NCBI RefSeq assembly: GCF_023544865.1
Contig: NZ_JAMJFX010000009.1
Span: 62,001 to 126,000 of the forward strand
Reading direction: 5' to 3'
DNA length: 64,000 nt
Origin: Phaeovulum molybdatiresistens
GTDB taxonomy: Bacteria; Pseudomonadota; Alphaproteobacteria; Rhodobacterales; Rhodobacteraceae
Part shown: in pieces, positions 42,336-51,930 of the stretch
Layout: every line of letters starts with the position of its first letter
Numbering within the stretch: the first letter of the stretch is position 1
Translations under genes and position numbers: made by a program
The notes under the pieces: model-generated
Told to the model about the DNA's origin: nothing
Seen by the model: the letters and a program-made list of their open reading frames with translations, nothing else
Database searches by the model: none

Positions 42336-42674
42336 ATGCACCTTAAACCCCTTGCCGACGAACTGGCCGACATCCGGGCCGAAATTGCGCGGCTGAAGCG
42401 GCGCGAGGCGGAATTGCGCGCGGCCTACCTGACCCAGCCCGATCTGCCCAAGGTCGGGCGGCGGATGAAGGTCGAACTGGTCACCCAGCGCAGCACCATC
42501 TTTGATCCGCGGCTGTTGCCCGCCGAAATCCGCAACAACCCGGCCTATCAGCGCGAAAAGGTCACCCGGACGCTGCGCACCGTCGCGCTGGACCGGGCTG
42601 ACACCGCCCTGCCCGCCGTTGACACCCGCGGCCTGCGAACGCGCAGCCTGTTCCGGGAATTGCTGCTGCAGTGA
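42336..42674 (+). CDS. conserved small protein, unknown function
   Basis: The 112-residue product has an N-terminal coiled-coil-like helix (DELADIRAEIARLKRREAEL, about 8-27). A basic region with RRMKVELVTQRSTIFDPRLL and DTRGLRTRSLFRELLLQ at the end follows. It is soluble, without a signal peptide. AGGAG precedes the ATG at 42336. The name of the family is not recalled. A CtrA-like box lies upstream. Confidence 0.65.
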   Translation: MHLKPLADELADIRAEIARLKRREAELRAAYLTQPDLPKVGRRMKVELVTQRSTIFDPRLLPAEIRNNPAYQREKVTRTLRTVALDRADTALPAVDTRGLRTRSLFRELLLQ

Positions 42675-42681
42675 CCCCGCA

Positions 42682-43140
42682 TCAACCCAGCGGGCCGGGG
42701 CGGCGTTCTTCGGACAACAGCACATTCGCCTCAACCTGGCCTACCCCGGGCAACGTCATGATCCGGCGGCGCAGCACGCGTTCGAAATCGGCAATGTCGC
42801 GGGCGGTGACGCGCAAACGATAATCGAACAGGCCCAGAACGTGCTGCACCACCTGAACCTCGGGGATGGCGGTGGCCGCGCGCTCAAAATCCTCAAGGCT
42901 GACGCGGCCCTTGGTCGCCAGCTTGATCCCCAGAAACACCGTCACGCCAAAGCCCAGCGCCGCCGGATCGATCACCACCCGCCGCCCGCGCAGCACACCC
43001 GCCTCTTGCAAACGCCGGATGCGCCGCCAGGCCGCCGGCTGCGACAGCCCCAGCCGACGCCCCACCGCCCCCGCGCTTTGCCCCGCATCCTGCACCAGCG
43101 CGCGCAGGATCGCCCGGTCCAGATCATCCAGCGCAATCAC
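42682..43140 (-). CDS. Lrp/AsnC-family regulator (second of a pair)
   Basis: The 152-residue product has an N-terminal helix-turn-helix (DRAILRALVQDAGQSAGAVG then LGLSQPAAWRRIRRLQ) and a C-terminal RAM ligand-binding domain (about 70-145). The start is a GTG at 43140 overlapping the stop of the preceding regulator gene (GTGA). Coupled translation suggests the two Lrp proteins may form mixed octamers. Binding of an amino acid is expected, unknown which. Confidence 0.9.
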   Translation of the reverse strand: MIALDDLDRAILRALVQDAGQSAGAVGRRLGLSQPAAWRRIRRLQEAGVLRGRRVVIDPAALGFGVTVFLGIKLATKGRVSLEDFERAATAIPEVQVVQHVLGLFDYRLRVTARDIADFERVLRRRIMTLPGVGQVEANVLLSEERRPGPLG

Positions 43141-43595
43141 AGCGGCAGCTCCGCGCTGTTCTTGATCGTGGAAATCAGCATCAAGGCATCCGTATCGGCG
43201 ATATGCGGCAGCGTCAGGATGCGGGCGCGATAGATATCCTGATAATGCGCCATATCGCGCGCGATGACGTTCAGGCGCACATCGGTCTGGCCCAGAAAGG
43301 TCTGAATCTCCAGCACCTCGGGCACCTTGCGCGCAGCCTCCAGAAACTCGTCAAAGGCGCGGGGGTTGGTCTTGTCCAGTGTGAACCGCAACGACACCTC
43401 GACCTCCCAGCCCAGCGCGCGCCAGTCGATCACCGCCTCCTCGCCGCGCAGAACGCCGCCCACGCGCAGCCGCTCCAACCGTCGCCAGCAGGTCGCCGCC
43501 GTCACGCCCGCGCGCAGGGCCAGTTCGGCCGTCGGCAGATCCGGCTCGGCCAGCAGCTGACGCAGGATGCGCCGGTCCGTATCATCAATCTGCAT
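43137..43595 (-). CDS. Lrp/AsnC-family regulator (first of a pair)
   Basis: The 152-residue product reads MQIDDTDRRILRQLLAEPDL at the start, with AGVTAATCWRRLERLRVGG as the DNA-binding helix and a RAM domain behind. A TTG start seven codons upstream (43616) is possible but has no better binding site. It is divergent from ilvC across 126 bases, so it probably controls ilvC and itself, sensing a branched-chain amino acid or a precursor. Confidence 0.9.
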   Translation of the reverse strand: MQIDDTDRRILRQLLAEPDLPTAELALRAGVTAATCWRRLERLRVGGVLRGEEAVIDWRALGWEVEVSLRFTLDKTNPRAFDEFLEAARKVPEVLEIQTFLGQTDVRLNVIARDMAHYQDIYRARILTLPHIADTDALMLISTIKNSAELPL

Positions 43596-43596
43596 G

Positions 43597-44744
<1,148 letters not shown>

Positions 44745-44762
44745 TCGCGCCTCAGACAACCG

Positions 44763-44788
44763 AAGGGCGCCCCGCCGGGCGCCCTTTT
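44763..44788 (+). terminator. terminator of ilvC
   Basis: A perfect ten-base-pair stem AAGGGCGCCC / GGGCGCCCTT with loop CGCC lies 18 bases after the ilvC stop, and a short T-run follows. Confidence 0.85.
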
Positions 44789-44790
44789 CC

Positions 44791-44855
44791 TTTCGGCTTT
44801 CATCTTGCCCGAAATACCTTCCGGGGGTCCGGGGGTGGAAAACCCCCGGCGGCGG
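44791..44855. repeat. dispersed intergenic repeat (copy 5)
   Basis: In reverse orientation it contains CTTTCATCTTGCCCGAAATA followed by CCTTCCGGGGGTCC and a GC-rich arm. It fills the gap between the convergent ilvC and glmM genes, just behind the ilvC terminator. Confidence 0.75.
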
Positions 44856-44871
44856 CCACGCGCCCCCCCCC

Positions 44872-46215
44872 TCAGGCCACGGTCGCGACGGCCTCGACAA
44901 TCTCATCGACGGTGCGCGCCAGCAGCGCGGCATCCTCGGCCTCGGCCATGACGCGGATCAGGGGTTCGGTCCCCGATTTGCGGATCAGCACGCGCCCCTG
45001 CCCGGCCAGCCGTGCCTCGGCCGCGGCAATCACCTTGCGCACGCGGTCATCGGCCAAGGGCTCGCGCCCCGCCGCATAGCGCACGTTTTTCAGCATCTGC
45101 GGCACCGTATCGAACTGGGCCACCAGCTCGGACGCCTTTGCCCCGGTTTCCACCATCGCCGCCAGGAATTGCAGCCCCGCGATCAGCCCGTCGCCGGTGG
45201 TGGCGTAATCGGTCATCACGATATGGCCCGATTGCTCGCCGCCCAGGTTGAAGCCCCCCGCGCGCATCCGTTCCACCACATAGCGGTCGCCGACCGCCGT
45301 GCGTTCCAGCCGCAAGCCCCGCGCCTGCAGGAACCGTTCAAGCCCCAGGTTCGACATCACCGTTGCCACTAGCGCCCCGCCGCGCAGCCGCCCCTCGGCG
45401 GCCCAGCGGGCGGCAAACAGCGCCATGATCTGATCGCCATCCGCCACCCGGCCGGTTTCGTCGATGATCATCACCCGGTCGGCATCGCCATCCAGGCTGA
45501 TGCCCAGATCCGCGCCATGCGCCACCACCGCCGCCGCCGCCGTATCGGTATGGGTTGATCCGCAGTTGTCGTTGATGTTGAAGCCATTGGGCGCGACCCC
45601 CAGGGGGATCACCTCGGCGCCCAGTTCCCACAGCACCTCGGGGGCGGCGCGATAGGCCGCGCCATTGGCGCAATCGACCACGACCTTCAGCCCCGACAGC
45701 TGCCCCCGCCCCGGGAAGGTGGTCTTGGTATATTCGACATAGCGGCCCCGCCCGTCGTCGATCCGCTTGGCACGGCCAATGTTCTGCGGCTGGGCGGGGG
45801 TGATTTCGGCGGCGACAATCGCCTCGATCTCGGCCTCGGCCTCATCCGACAGCTTGAACCCGTCGGGGCCGAAGAACTTGATGCCATTATCCTCGGCCGG
45901 GTTATGGCTGGCCGAGATCATGATGCCGATATCCGCCCGCATCGACCGCGTCAGAAACCCCACCGCCGGCGTCGGCACCGGGCCCAGCAGCAGCACGTTC
46001 ATCCCCGTCGAGGTCAGCCCCGCCGTCAGCGCGTTTTCCAGCATGTAGCCCGACAGCCGCGTATCCTTGCCGATCACCACGCGGTGCCCGTTGCGCCCGT
46101 CGCGCCGGAAATAGCGCCCCGCCGCCGCACCAAGGCGCAGGGCCATCTCGGCGGTCATCGGCCAGCTGTTGGCGCGCCCGCGCACCCCGTCGGTTCCGAA
46201 AAGCTTTCTGCTCAT
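44872..46215 (-). CDS. glmM: phosphoglucosamine mutase
   Basis: The 447-residue enzyme begins [13 protein letters not shown] and has the phosphoserine loop [12 protein letters not shown] (active S103), the metal-binding [12 protein letters not shown] and a C-terminal sugar-phosphate loop [14 protein letters not shown]. It makes glucosamine-1-phosphate for peptidoglycan and LPS. Its ATG overlaps the folP stop (ATGA), so it is translated after folP. This arrangement with folP is conserved in many proteobacteria. Confidence 0.97.
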   Translation of the reverse strand: MSRKLFGTDGVRGRANSWPMTAEMALRLGAAAGRYFRRDGRNGHRVVIGKDTRLSGYMLENALTAGLTSTGMNVLLLGPVPTPAVGFLTRSMRADIGIMISASHNPAEDNGIKFFGPDGFKLSDEAEAEIEAIVAAEITPAQPQNIGRAKRIDDGRGRYVEYTKTTFPGRGQLSGLKVVVDCANGAAYRAAPEVLWELGAEVIPLGVAPNGFNINDNCGSTHTDTAAAAVVAHGADLGISLDGDADRVMIIDETGRVADGDQIMALFAARWAAEGRLRGGALVATVMSNLGLERFLQARGLRLERTAVGDRYVVERMRAGGFNLGGEQSGHIVMTDYATTGDGLIAGLQFLAAMVETGAKASELVAQFDTVPQMLKNVRYAAGREPLADDRVRKVIAAAEARLAGQGRVLIRKSGTEPLIRVMAEAEDAALLARTVDEIVEAVATVA

Positions 46216-47231
46216 GCCCCATATCCTTCGATGACAGCGCGCCAAAGGGCCAGGCCCTGCGCGATCTCGGCCACATCATGCACGCGGTGGATCTGCACCC
46301 CCTGCGCCAGCCCGATCTGCGTCAGCGCCAGCGTGCCCGGCAGGCGCGCATCGGCGGCCTCGGCCCCGCCGATGGTGCCGATGAAGCGCTTGCGCGACAG
46401 CCCCAGCAGCACCACACAGCCCAGCCCATGAAACAGCGACAACCCCCGGACCAGCGCCAGATTGTGCTGCACCGTCTTGCCAAAGCCGATACCGGGGTCG
46501 ACCACGATCCGCGCGCGGTCAATGCCCGCCGCCTCGGCCACCGCGATGCGATCCGCCAGATGGTCATAGACGTCCAGCAACACATCGTCATAGTGCGGAT
46601 CGTTCTGCATCACCTCGGGCGTGCCCTGGGTATGCATCAGGCAGACCGGCGCGCCGGTTTCGGCCAGAAGGCCCGCCATCAACGGGTCATAGCCCATCGC
46701 GGCCACGTCATTGACCAGATCGGCCCCCGCCGCCAGCGCCGCGCGCGCCACATCGGCCTTGCGCGTGTCGATCGACACCGGCGCCCGGTGGCCCGCCTCG
46801 CGCAGCGCGGCGATCACCGGGGCGGTGCGGGCGATTTCATCGGCCACCGGCACGGTCGCGGCCCCCGGGCGCGTCGATTCCCCGCCGATATCCAGAATAT
46901 CCGCCCCCGCCGCCAGCAGCGCGCGCGCCTGCGCCAGCGCCGCCCCGGGGCGGTCAAAGCGTCCGCCGTCGGAAAAGCTGTCAGGGGTCACGTTCAAAAT
47001 CCCCATGATCCGGGGCACGGTAAAATCCAGTCCCGCCAGGGCCGCGCGCGGCCCGCTCAGGCGTTGGGCGACATCGGCGGGCAGGTCGGCGGCGGCGATG
47101 ATGCCACGCGCGCCGTCACGGGCCAGCACCTCGACCCGGTCGAACCAGCACCAGCCCCCCGCAAGCGGCAACGCCCCGGCGGGGCGCGCGGCATCGGTCA
47201 TCGCGATCGGTCGGTAATACAGCCTGCTCAT
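46212..47231 (-). CDS. folP: dihydropteroate synthase
   Basis: The product is 339 residues, longer than the usual 270-290, owing to an N-terminal extension of about 70 residues before the barrel ([15 protein letters not shown]). Other signatures are [12 protein letters not shown] and [13 protein letters not shown]. It condenses p-aminobenzoate with a pterin pyrophosphate in folate synthesis and is the sulfonamide target. ATGs at residues 1 and 11 are both possible starts. It lies between folB and glmM on one transcript. Confidence 0.95.
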   Translation of the reverse strand: MSRLYYRPIAMTDAARPAGALPLAGGWCWFDRVEVLARDGARGIIAAADLPADVAQRLSGPRAALAGLDFTVPRIMGILNVTPDSFSDGGRFDRPGAALAQARALLAAGADILDIGGESTRPGAATVPVADEIARTAPVIAALREAGHRAPVSIDTRKADVARAALAAGADLVNDVAAMGYDPLMAGLLAETGAPVCLMHTQGTPEVMQNDPHYDDVLLDVYDHLADRIAVAEAAGIDRARIVVDPGIGFGKTVQHNLALVRGLSLFHGLGCVVLLGLSRKRFIGTIGGAEAADARLPGTLALTQIGLAQGVQIHRVHDVAEIAQGLALWRAVIEGYGA

Positions 47232-47248
47232 GCCCCGCTTTCACCCGA

Positions 47249-48190
47249 TCAGGCGCGGCTTGGCAAGCCGTCCAGCGGCACCGGCCGCAGCGGCACGCGG
47301 CTTCCTGCCGGGGCTGAAACATCGCCGTGAAGTTCCAGCCGCGTCGCCGCCAGCGTCTCGGCCAGCCACAGCGCCAGCGCCACCGCATTATGGGCGGGCG
47401 CCTTCGGCCCATCGACCGCATCCAGCACGATCTTGGACGGCGCCCAGACGATCATCTGACCGTGCTTCATCGCCCAGTCGATTTCCGTCCGCGTTGCCAC
47501 CACCACACAGCGCGGGTCGCGCGCGGCCAGAACCCAGGCGTTCTGTTCGATCGCCAGCAGGTCAATCCGGCGCTGGGTCGGGCGGTGGCCGGTCTGCGGC
47601 GCCGGGCTGTCGGGCAGCCCCACCGTCAGGATCACCGGCAGCCCCGCCGCCTGCAACGCATCCAGCCGCGCCGGCAGGTCCGGCGCCGCGATCGCGGCAT
47701 TGGACAGGTAAACCACCAGCGGATGCAACGCCTGCGCGCTGCCATCGGCGGCCAGCGCCTGCACCGGCACGCCCGCGCGCGACCGCACGATTTCCACCCC
47801 CAGCGCGCCGGGCCCGCGATCCAGCTTTTCGATGCGCACGAACACCCGCATCACCTGCGGTTCGGCCAGCACCCGTTCGGCCACCCGTTCGGCCAGCGTT
47901 TCCAGCAGGTTCAGCCGTTCCGCCGCCAGTTCCGCCGCAATCGCCTCGGTGATGCGGTCGTAGGACAGGATGCGGTCCACATCATCTTCCAGCGGCGCGG
48001 GGTGGGGGCGCACCTCGGCCACCACGTTGAAGCGCAGCCGCTGGCTGTGGCCGCGTTCCTGTTGAAACGCGCCGATATCGGCCTCGACCACATGATCGCG
48101 CAGGCTGATCCGGTCGCGTGGGTCGGCCCCGGCTGACGCCTCGGCGCGTTCCTCGGGATGGGCGAAGGCAAGGGTGATGTCGCTGGTCAT
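47249..48190 (-). CDS. folB: dihydroneopterin aldolase with extra C-terminal domain
   Basis: The 313-residue protein has an FolB domain at about 28-138 (ADIGAFQQERGHSQRL; LLETLAERVAERVL; IEKLDRGPGALGVE). The Lys in EKLDRG is the probable catalytic residue. Ordinary FolB is about 120 residues. The remaining 170 residues (about 145-313) form a separate region with VVYLSNAAIAAPDLPAR and VVVATRTEIDWAMKHGQMIV, and it is not recognised. The ATG at 48190 is preceded by a purine-rich stretch. It is the first gene of folB-folP-glmM. The second domain might bind a related pterin, but that is a guess. Confidence 0.85.
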   Translation of the reverse strand: MTSDITLAFAHPEERAEASAGADPRDRISLRDHVVEADIGAFQQERGHSQRLRFNVVAEVRPHPAPLEDDVDRILSYDRITEAIAAELAAERLNLLETLAERVAERVLAEPQVMRVFVRIEKLDRGPGALGVEIVRSRAGVPVQALAADGSAQALHPLVVYLSNAAIAAPDLPARLDALQAAGLPVILTVGLPDSPAPQTGHRPTQRRIDLLAIEQNAWVLAARDPRCVVVATRTEIDWAMKHGQMIVWAPSKIVLDAVDGPKAPAHNAVALALWLAETLAATRLELHGDVSAPAGSRVPLRPVPLDGLPSRA

Positions 48191-48277
48191 GGGGCTTCCG
48201 CTTTCAGTCGGCGGATCATAGGCAAAGGGCGGGCCAAGGCCCACCCCGAAACGGCATCGCCGCGCCCTGCCCGGGCC

Positions 48278-48955
48278 TTAGCGTTGCGCGGTGCGCAGCG
48301 GCGGGCGATAGAAGATGTGGCTGCCGATCCGCGTGGTCCGGGTAAAGCGCTTGGACCAGGTGGGCCGCACCGCAGGCGTGTGGAAATAGGTCGCCCCGTC
48401 GGTCAGGCCGCGCGGCGCGCCATCCAGCATCGCCTTGGCGATCTTGGCCACACGGTCATAGGCGCCGGGTTCGCGCACCCGGTCCGGCTTGCCATCGCAG
48501 ACATAGGAAAACTGGCAGCCGCGCGCATTGCCCTGCTTGACCACGCCACAGACGGACCCGGGGAAGGCCGCATCATCGACACGGTTCAGGATCACCTCGG
48601 CGACCGCGACCTGACCGGCCAGCGATTCGCCGCGCGCCTCATGATACAGGGCCTCGGCCAGGCAGGTCAGTTCCGGCCCACCCGTCGGCGCGGGCTGGCT
48701 GGCCAGCCATTCCGCCGTGACTTCGGCGGGGGCGTTCTTCGATTTCACAGGTTTCGGCGCGTTGGAAATGGCCGCGATCCGGTTGGGTGCGACGGATTCA
48801 AAGGCCGAGCGTTCCTGGCCCAGAAGCGCGACCAGCCCCTGATCCACGCTTGCAGTGGGATCATTGGACTGGCTTACCGTGACTTCGGCACGCAAGCCTC
48901 CGGCCAAGGCCAGGAGGACGATCGCGCCCCCCGTCCAGCTTTTCAGCACTGACAT
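48278..48955 (-). CDS. SleB-like cell wall hydrolase
   Basis: The 225-residue product has a signal peptide (about 1-23) and a Hydrolase_2 (SleB/CwlJ) domain at about 95-220. Signatures are CLAEALYHEARGESLAGQVA with the catalytic Glu, VAEVILNRVD, and CQFSYVCDGKP. It cuts glycan strands of peptidoglycan in the periplasm, presumably for growth or remodelling. It is divided from the PPDK-like gene by 218 bases without a recognisable gene. Confidence 0.9.
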   Translation of the reverse strand: MSVLKSWTGGAIVLLALAGGLRAEVTVSQSNDPTASVDQGLVALLGQERSAFESVAPNRIAAISNAPKPVKSKNAPAEVTAEWLASQPAPTGGPELTCLAEALYHEARGESLAGQVAVAEVILNRVDDAAFPGSVCGVVKQGNARGCQFSYVCDGKPDRVREPGAYDRVAKIAKAMLDGAPRGLTDGATYFHTPAVRPTWSKRFTRTTRIGSHIFYRPPLRTAQR

Positions 48956-49173
48956 GTTTACTTCCCGATAAGGACAAGCGCCCCGGCATCAGCCGCGACC
49001 GCAGCCGATTAACCGAAGCGACCCACAGAGTCCACCCAAGGGAAGCAAACAGCCCATTTCCGCCGTTAAAGCGGCGAAAATCTGCCGAAGCGGGCACCGC
49101 GAATCAGTGTGCTGTGCCTGTGGATCGGATACTCTCAAGACACTGTTAACGCCAGAGGAATCCGCAGAAAATC

Positions 49174-51717
49174 TTACGCGTCGCGGGCGGGTTTCGGGGC
49201 CAGCAGGGCAAAGTGTGCCGCCGCCAACCGTGCAACCGGAACGCGAAACGGCGAACAGGACACATAGTCGAATCCCGCCGCCCGGCAAAAGGCGATTGAT
49301 TCGGGGTTGCCGCCATGTTCGCCGCAAACCGAAATCGTCACATCCGGCCGCGCCGCGCGCCCGCGCTGCGCACCGATCAGCAGCAGTTCGCCCACCCCTT
49401 CCACGTCGAGAATGTGGAAGGGATCCTCCAGATAGACCTTCTGCTTGACGTAAGACCCCATGAACCGCCCCGCATCGTCGCGCGACAGGCCATAGGTCAT
49501 CTGCGTCAGGTCATTGGTGCCAAACGACAGGAAGGCCGCATGTTCCGCGATCTGCCCCGCCCGCAGGGCCGCGCGGGGCGTTTCCACCATCACGCCCAGA
49601 CGATAGGTGAAATCGGTCTTGGTTTGTGTGCGCACGGCGGCCGCGACCGCGTCAATCCGGGTCTTGACGAGTTCCACCTCACGCTGGGCCGATACCAGCG
49701 GGATCATGATTTCCGGCACCACGGGCGCGCCACGGCGGCTGGCCTCGACCGTCGCCTCAAAGATGGCCTGCGCCTGCATTTCATAGATTTCGGGCACGGT
49801 GATGCCCAGCCGCACGCCGCGCATCCCCAGCATCGGGTTGAATTCCGACAGCGCCTCGACCCGGCGGGTCACGTCGGACAGGGGCCGGTCCAGCGCCTCG
49901 GCCAGTTCACGCATGCCTTCGCGATCATGGGGCAGGAATTCATGCAGCGGCGGGTCGAACAGCCGGATGGTGACCGGCAGGCCCGCCATGATGTCGAACA
50001 GCGCGGTGAAATCGTCGCGCTGCATCGGCAGCAGACGTTCCAGCGCGATGCGACGGTCATTGGCGGTGTCGGCAAAGATCATCTCGCGCATCACCGTCAG
50101 ACGGTCTTCGTCAAAGAACATGTGTTCGGTGCGGCACAGGCCGATGCCCTCGGCCTCGAACATGCGGGCGGTGCGCGCGTCATCAGGGGTGTCGGCATTG
50201 GCGCGAATACCGATGTCGCGCACATTGTCGGCCCAGCGCAGCAGCGTGCGGAACCCCTCGTCCAGCGCGGGTTCCAGCATCGCGGCCTGGCCTGCCAGCA
50301 CCTCGCCGTTGGTGCCGTCGACGGTGATCACCTCCCCCTCGCGGAAGATGCGCCCGTCGGGGCCGCGCAGGGTGCGTTCGCGCGGGTTCAGCTGGATTTC
50401 GGAACAGCCCACGATGCAGGGCAGGCCCAGCCCGCGCGCGATCACCGCGGCATGGCTGGTCATGCCGCCGCGTTCGGTCAGCACGGCCACGGCGGCATGC
50501 ATGCCGCGAATGTCCTCGGGCGCGGTTTCGCGCCGCACCAGGATGCAAGGTTCATCCCGCGCCGCACTGGCCTGGGCCGCGGCCGAGGTAAAGACGATCC
50601 GCCCCGTCGCGGCGCCGGGGCTGGCGGCGATGCCGCGCGCGAACCGGTCGCGCGGGGCGCGCGGATCGACCTGATAATGCAACAGTTCCGACAGCGCGCG
50701 CGGTTCCACCCGCAACAGCGCCTCTTCGCGGGTGATGACCCCATCGCTGGCCAGCGCCACAGCGATCTTGACCGCCGCACGTGAAGAACGCTGCACCCGC
50801 ACCGCGTCGATCACCGAGACCCGCCCATCGGACACCGCGAATTCCAGCTGCATTTCCTCGCGCAGCTTGACCCGGCAGGCCGCACCGTAGCGGGTCAGCT
50901 CGGCAAAGACCTCGGGCGCGGTTTCCTCGAGCGAGATACCGCGCGCATCGCGCGTCAGATACAGCGTCGCCACCGCGGCATTGCGGCCCTGGCTTTGGCC
51001 GCGAAAGCGCCCGATGATCTGGGGGCTGCCGGTCACGCTGTCGACGAATTGCATCGTGCCCGAGCCCGACAGGCCCGGCCCGATGGCCAGCGCCATGTCC
51101 TGCACCAGCAGGCCCAGCGTCGCCTCGGACGGGGCGCCCTTGGCCTGACGCAACAGCCGCGCGGTCGTGCCCTCCCAGGCGCGGGCCATGGAACGCAGCA
51201 CCTCGGCCAGCTGGCGGGCGGGCGATTGGGGAAAGGCCTCGTCCGTCTCGGCCTGATAGGCGGCCAGCGCCGCCGCCAGCGCATGCGGCCCCGGACGGGC
51301 GGTGAACATATCGGGGTCAAGCCGCGCAACATGGGTGGCATAGCTTTGCACGAACCGCAGATAAAGCGCATCGGCCGCCTCGGCGCCGTGGGTCTGGGTC
51401 AGCCGGGCATGCATCGCATCGTTCATGCCGACGTTCAGAACCGTGCCCGGCCCCCCCCATTCCGGGTTCTCGGGGCTGGACCGGACCGACACCAGCAGCC
51501 CCGGGCCAAAGACCGCGGCAATCGCCTGGGTATCGGGCATCTGGCCCGCGGCGATGGCGCGGACGGTTTCCACCGGCAGCGCGACGGTGCGCGGCACGGG
51601 CAGGTCCAGCCGGATCAGCCGCTGCAGGCATTTCGCCCGCCAGCCATGCCGCGCGGTGCTGACCTCCGCCGCCGGCGTCAGTTCGACAAATTCCGTGACA
51701 TCAGCATGTCTCTGCAT
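49174..51717 (-). CDS. ppdK: pyruvate phosphate dikinase-like protein with altered ATP-grasp region
   Basis: The 847-residue protein has the PEP-utilising swivelling domain with the phosphohistidine H422 (GGMTSHAAVIARG) and a full TIM-barrel PEP/pyruvate site (SFGTNDLTQMTYGLSRDD, ISVCGEHGGNPESI). The N-terminal ATP-grasp part is unusual: the GGKGA motif is missing, and SVRSGARASMPGM is replaced by SVRSSPENPEWGG (77-89). It may therefore use another phosphoryl donor, or be a regulatory paralogue. The start at 51717 is chosen because the family fold starts there. It follows glyS on the same strand. Activity should not be assumed. Confidence 0.85.
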   Translation of the reverse strand: MQRHADVTEFVELTPAAEVSTARHGWRAKCLQRLIRLDLPVPRTVALPVETVRAIAAGQMPDTQAIAAVFGPGLLVSVRSSPENPEWGGPGTVLNVGMNDAMHARLTQTHGAEAADALYLRFVQSYATHVARLDPDMFTARPGPHALAAALAAYQAETDEAFPQSPARQLAEVLRSMARAWEGTTARLLRQAKGAPSEATLGLLVQDMALAIGPGLSGSGTMQFVDSVTGSPQIIGRFRGQSQGRNAAVATLYLTRDARGISLEETAPEVFAELTRYGAACRVKLREEMQLEFAVSDGRVSVIDAVRVQRSSRAAVKIAVALASDGVITREEALLRVEPRALSELLHYQVDPRAPRDRFARGIAASPGAATGRIVFTSAAAQASAARDEPCILVRRETAPEDIRGMHAAVAVLTERGGMTSHAAVIARGLGLPCIVGCSEIQLNPRERTLRGPDGRIFREGEVITVDGTNGEVLAGQAAMLEPALDEGFRTLLRWADNVRDIGIRANADTPDDARTARMFEAEGIGLCRTEHMFFDEDRLTVMREMIFADTANDRRIALERLLPMQRDDFTALFDIMAGLPVTIRLFDPPLHEFLPHDREGMRELAEALDRPLSDVTRRVEALSEFNPMLGMRGVRLGITVPEIYEMQAQAIFEATVEASRRGAPVVPEIMIPLVSAQREVELVKTRIDAVAAAVRTQTKTDFTYRLGVMVETPRAALRAGQIAEHAAFLSFGTNDLTQMTYGLSRDDAGRFMGSYVKQKVYLEDPFHILDVEGVGELLLIGAQRGRAARPDVTISVCGEHGGNPESIAFCRAAGFDYVSCSPFRVPVARLAAAHFALLAPKPARDA

Positions 51718-51835
51718 TGCAGCAATCCCCGGGCCCCTTGCGCAGCATAGGCCGAAAGCGGGTCTTGGCAAGGCGCGATTTGCGCCACGTTCCGCCGGAC
51801 CGCCCTGCCCCGCCACCTGCGCGCGTGGGTTCTGC

Positions 51836-51910
51836 GGAAGCCTCCGGCGGAGGTATTTTGGGCAAGATGAAAGCCCGTTTCACCTTGCTTCAAATACCTG
51901 CCCCGGTCGG
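51836..51910. repeat. dispersed intergenic repeat, inverted pair (copy 6)
   Basis: GGAGGTATTTTGGGCAAGAT with GAAAG faces CACCTTGCTTCAAATACCTG about 10 bases further on. The pair can fold into a hairpin. It lies between glyS and the PPDK-like gene. Confidence 0.8.
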
Positions 51911-51930
51911 GGCCGGCGCGGCGCCCGGGG

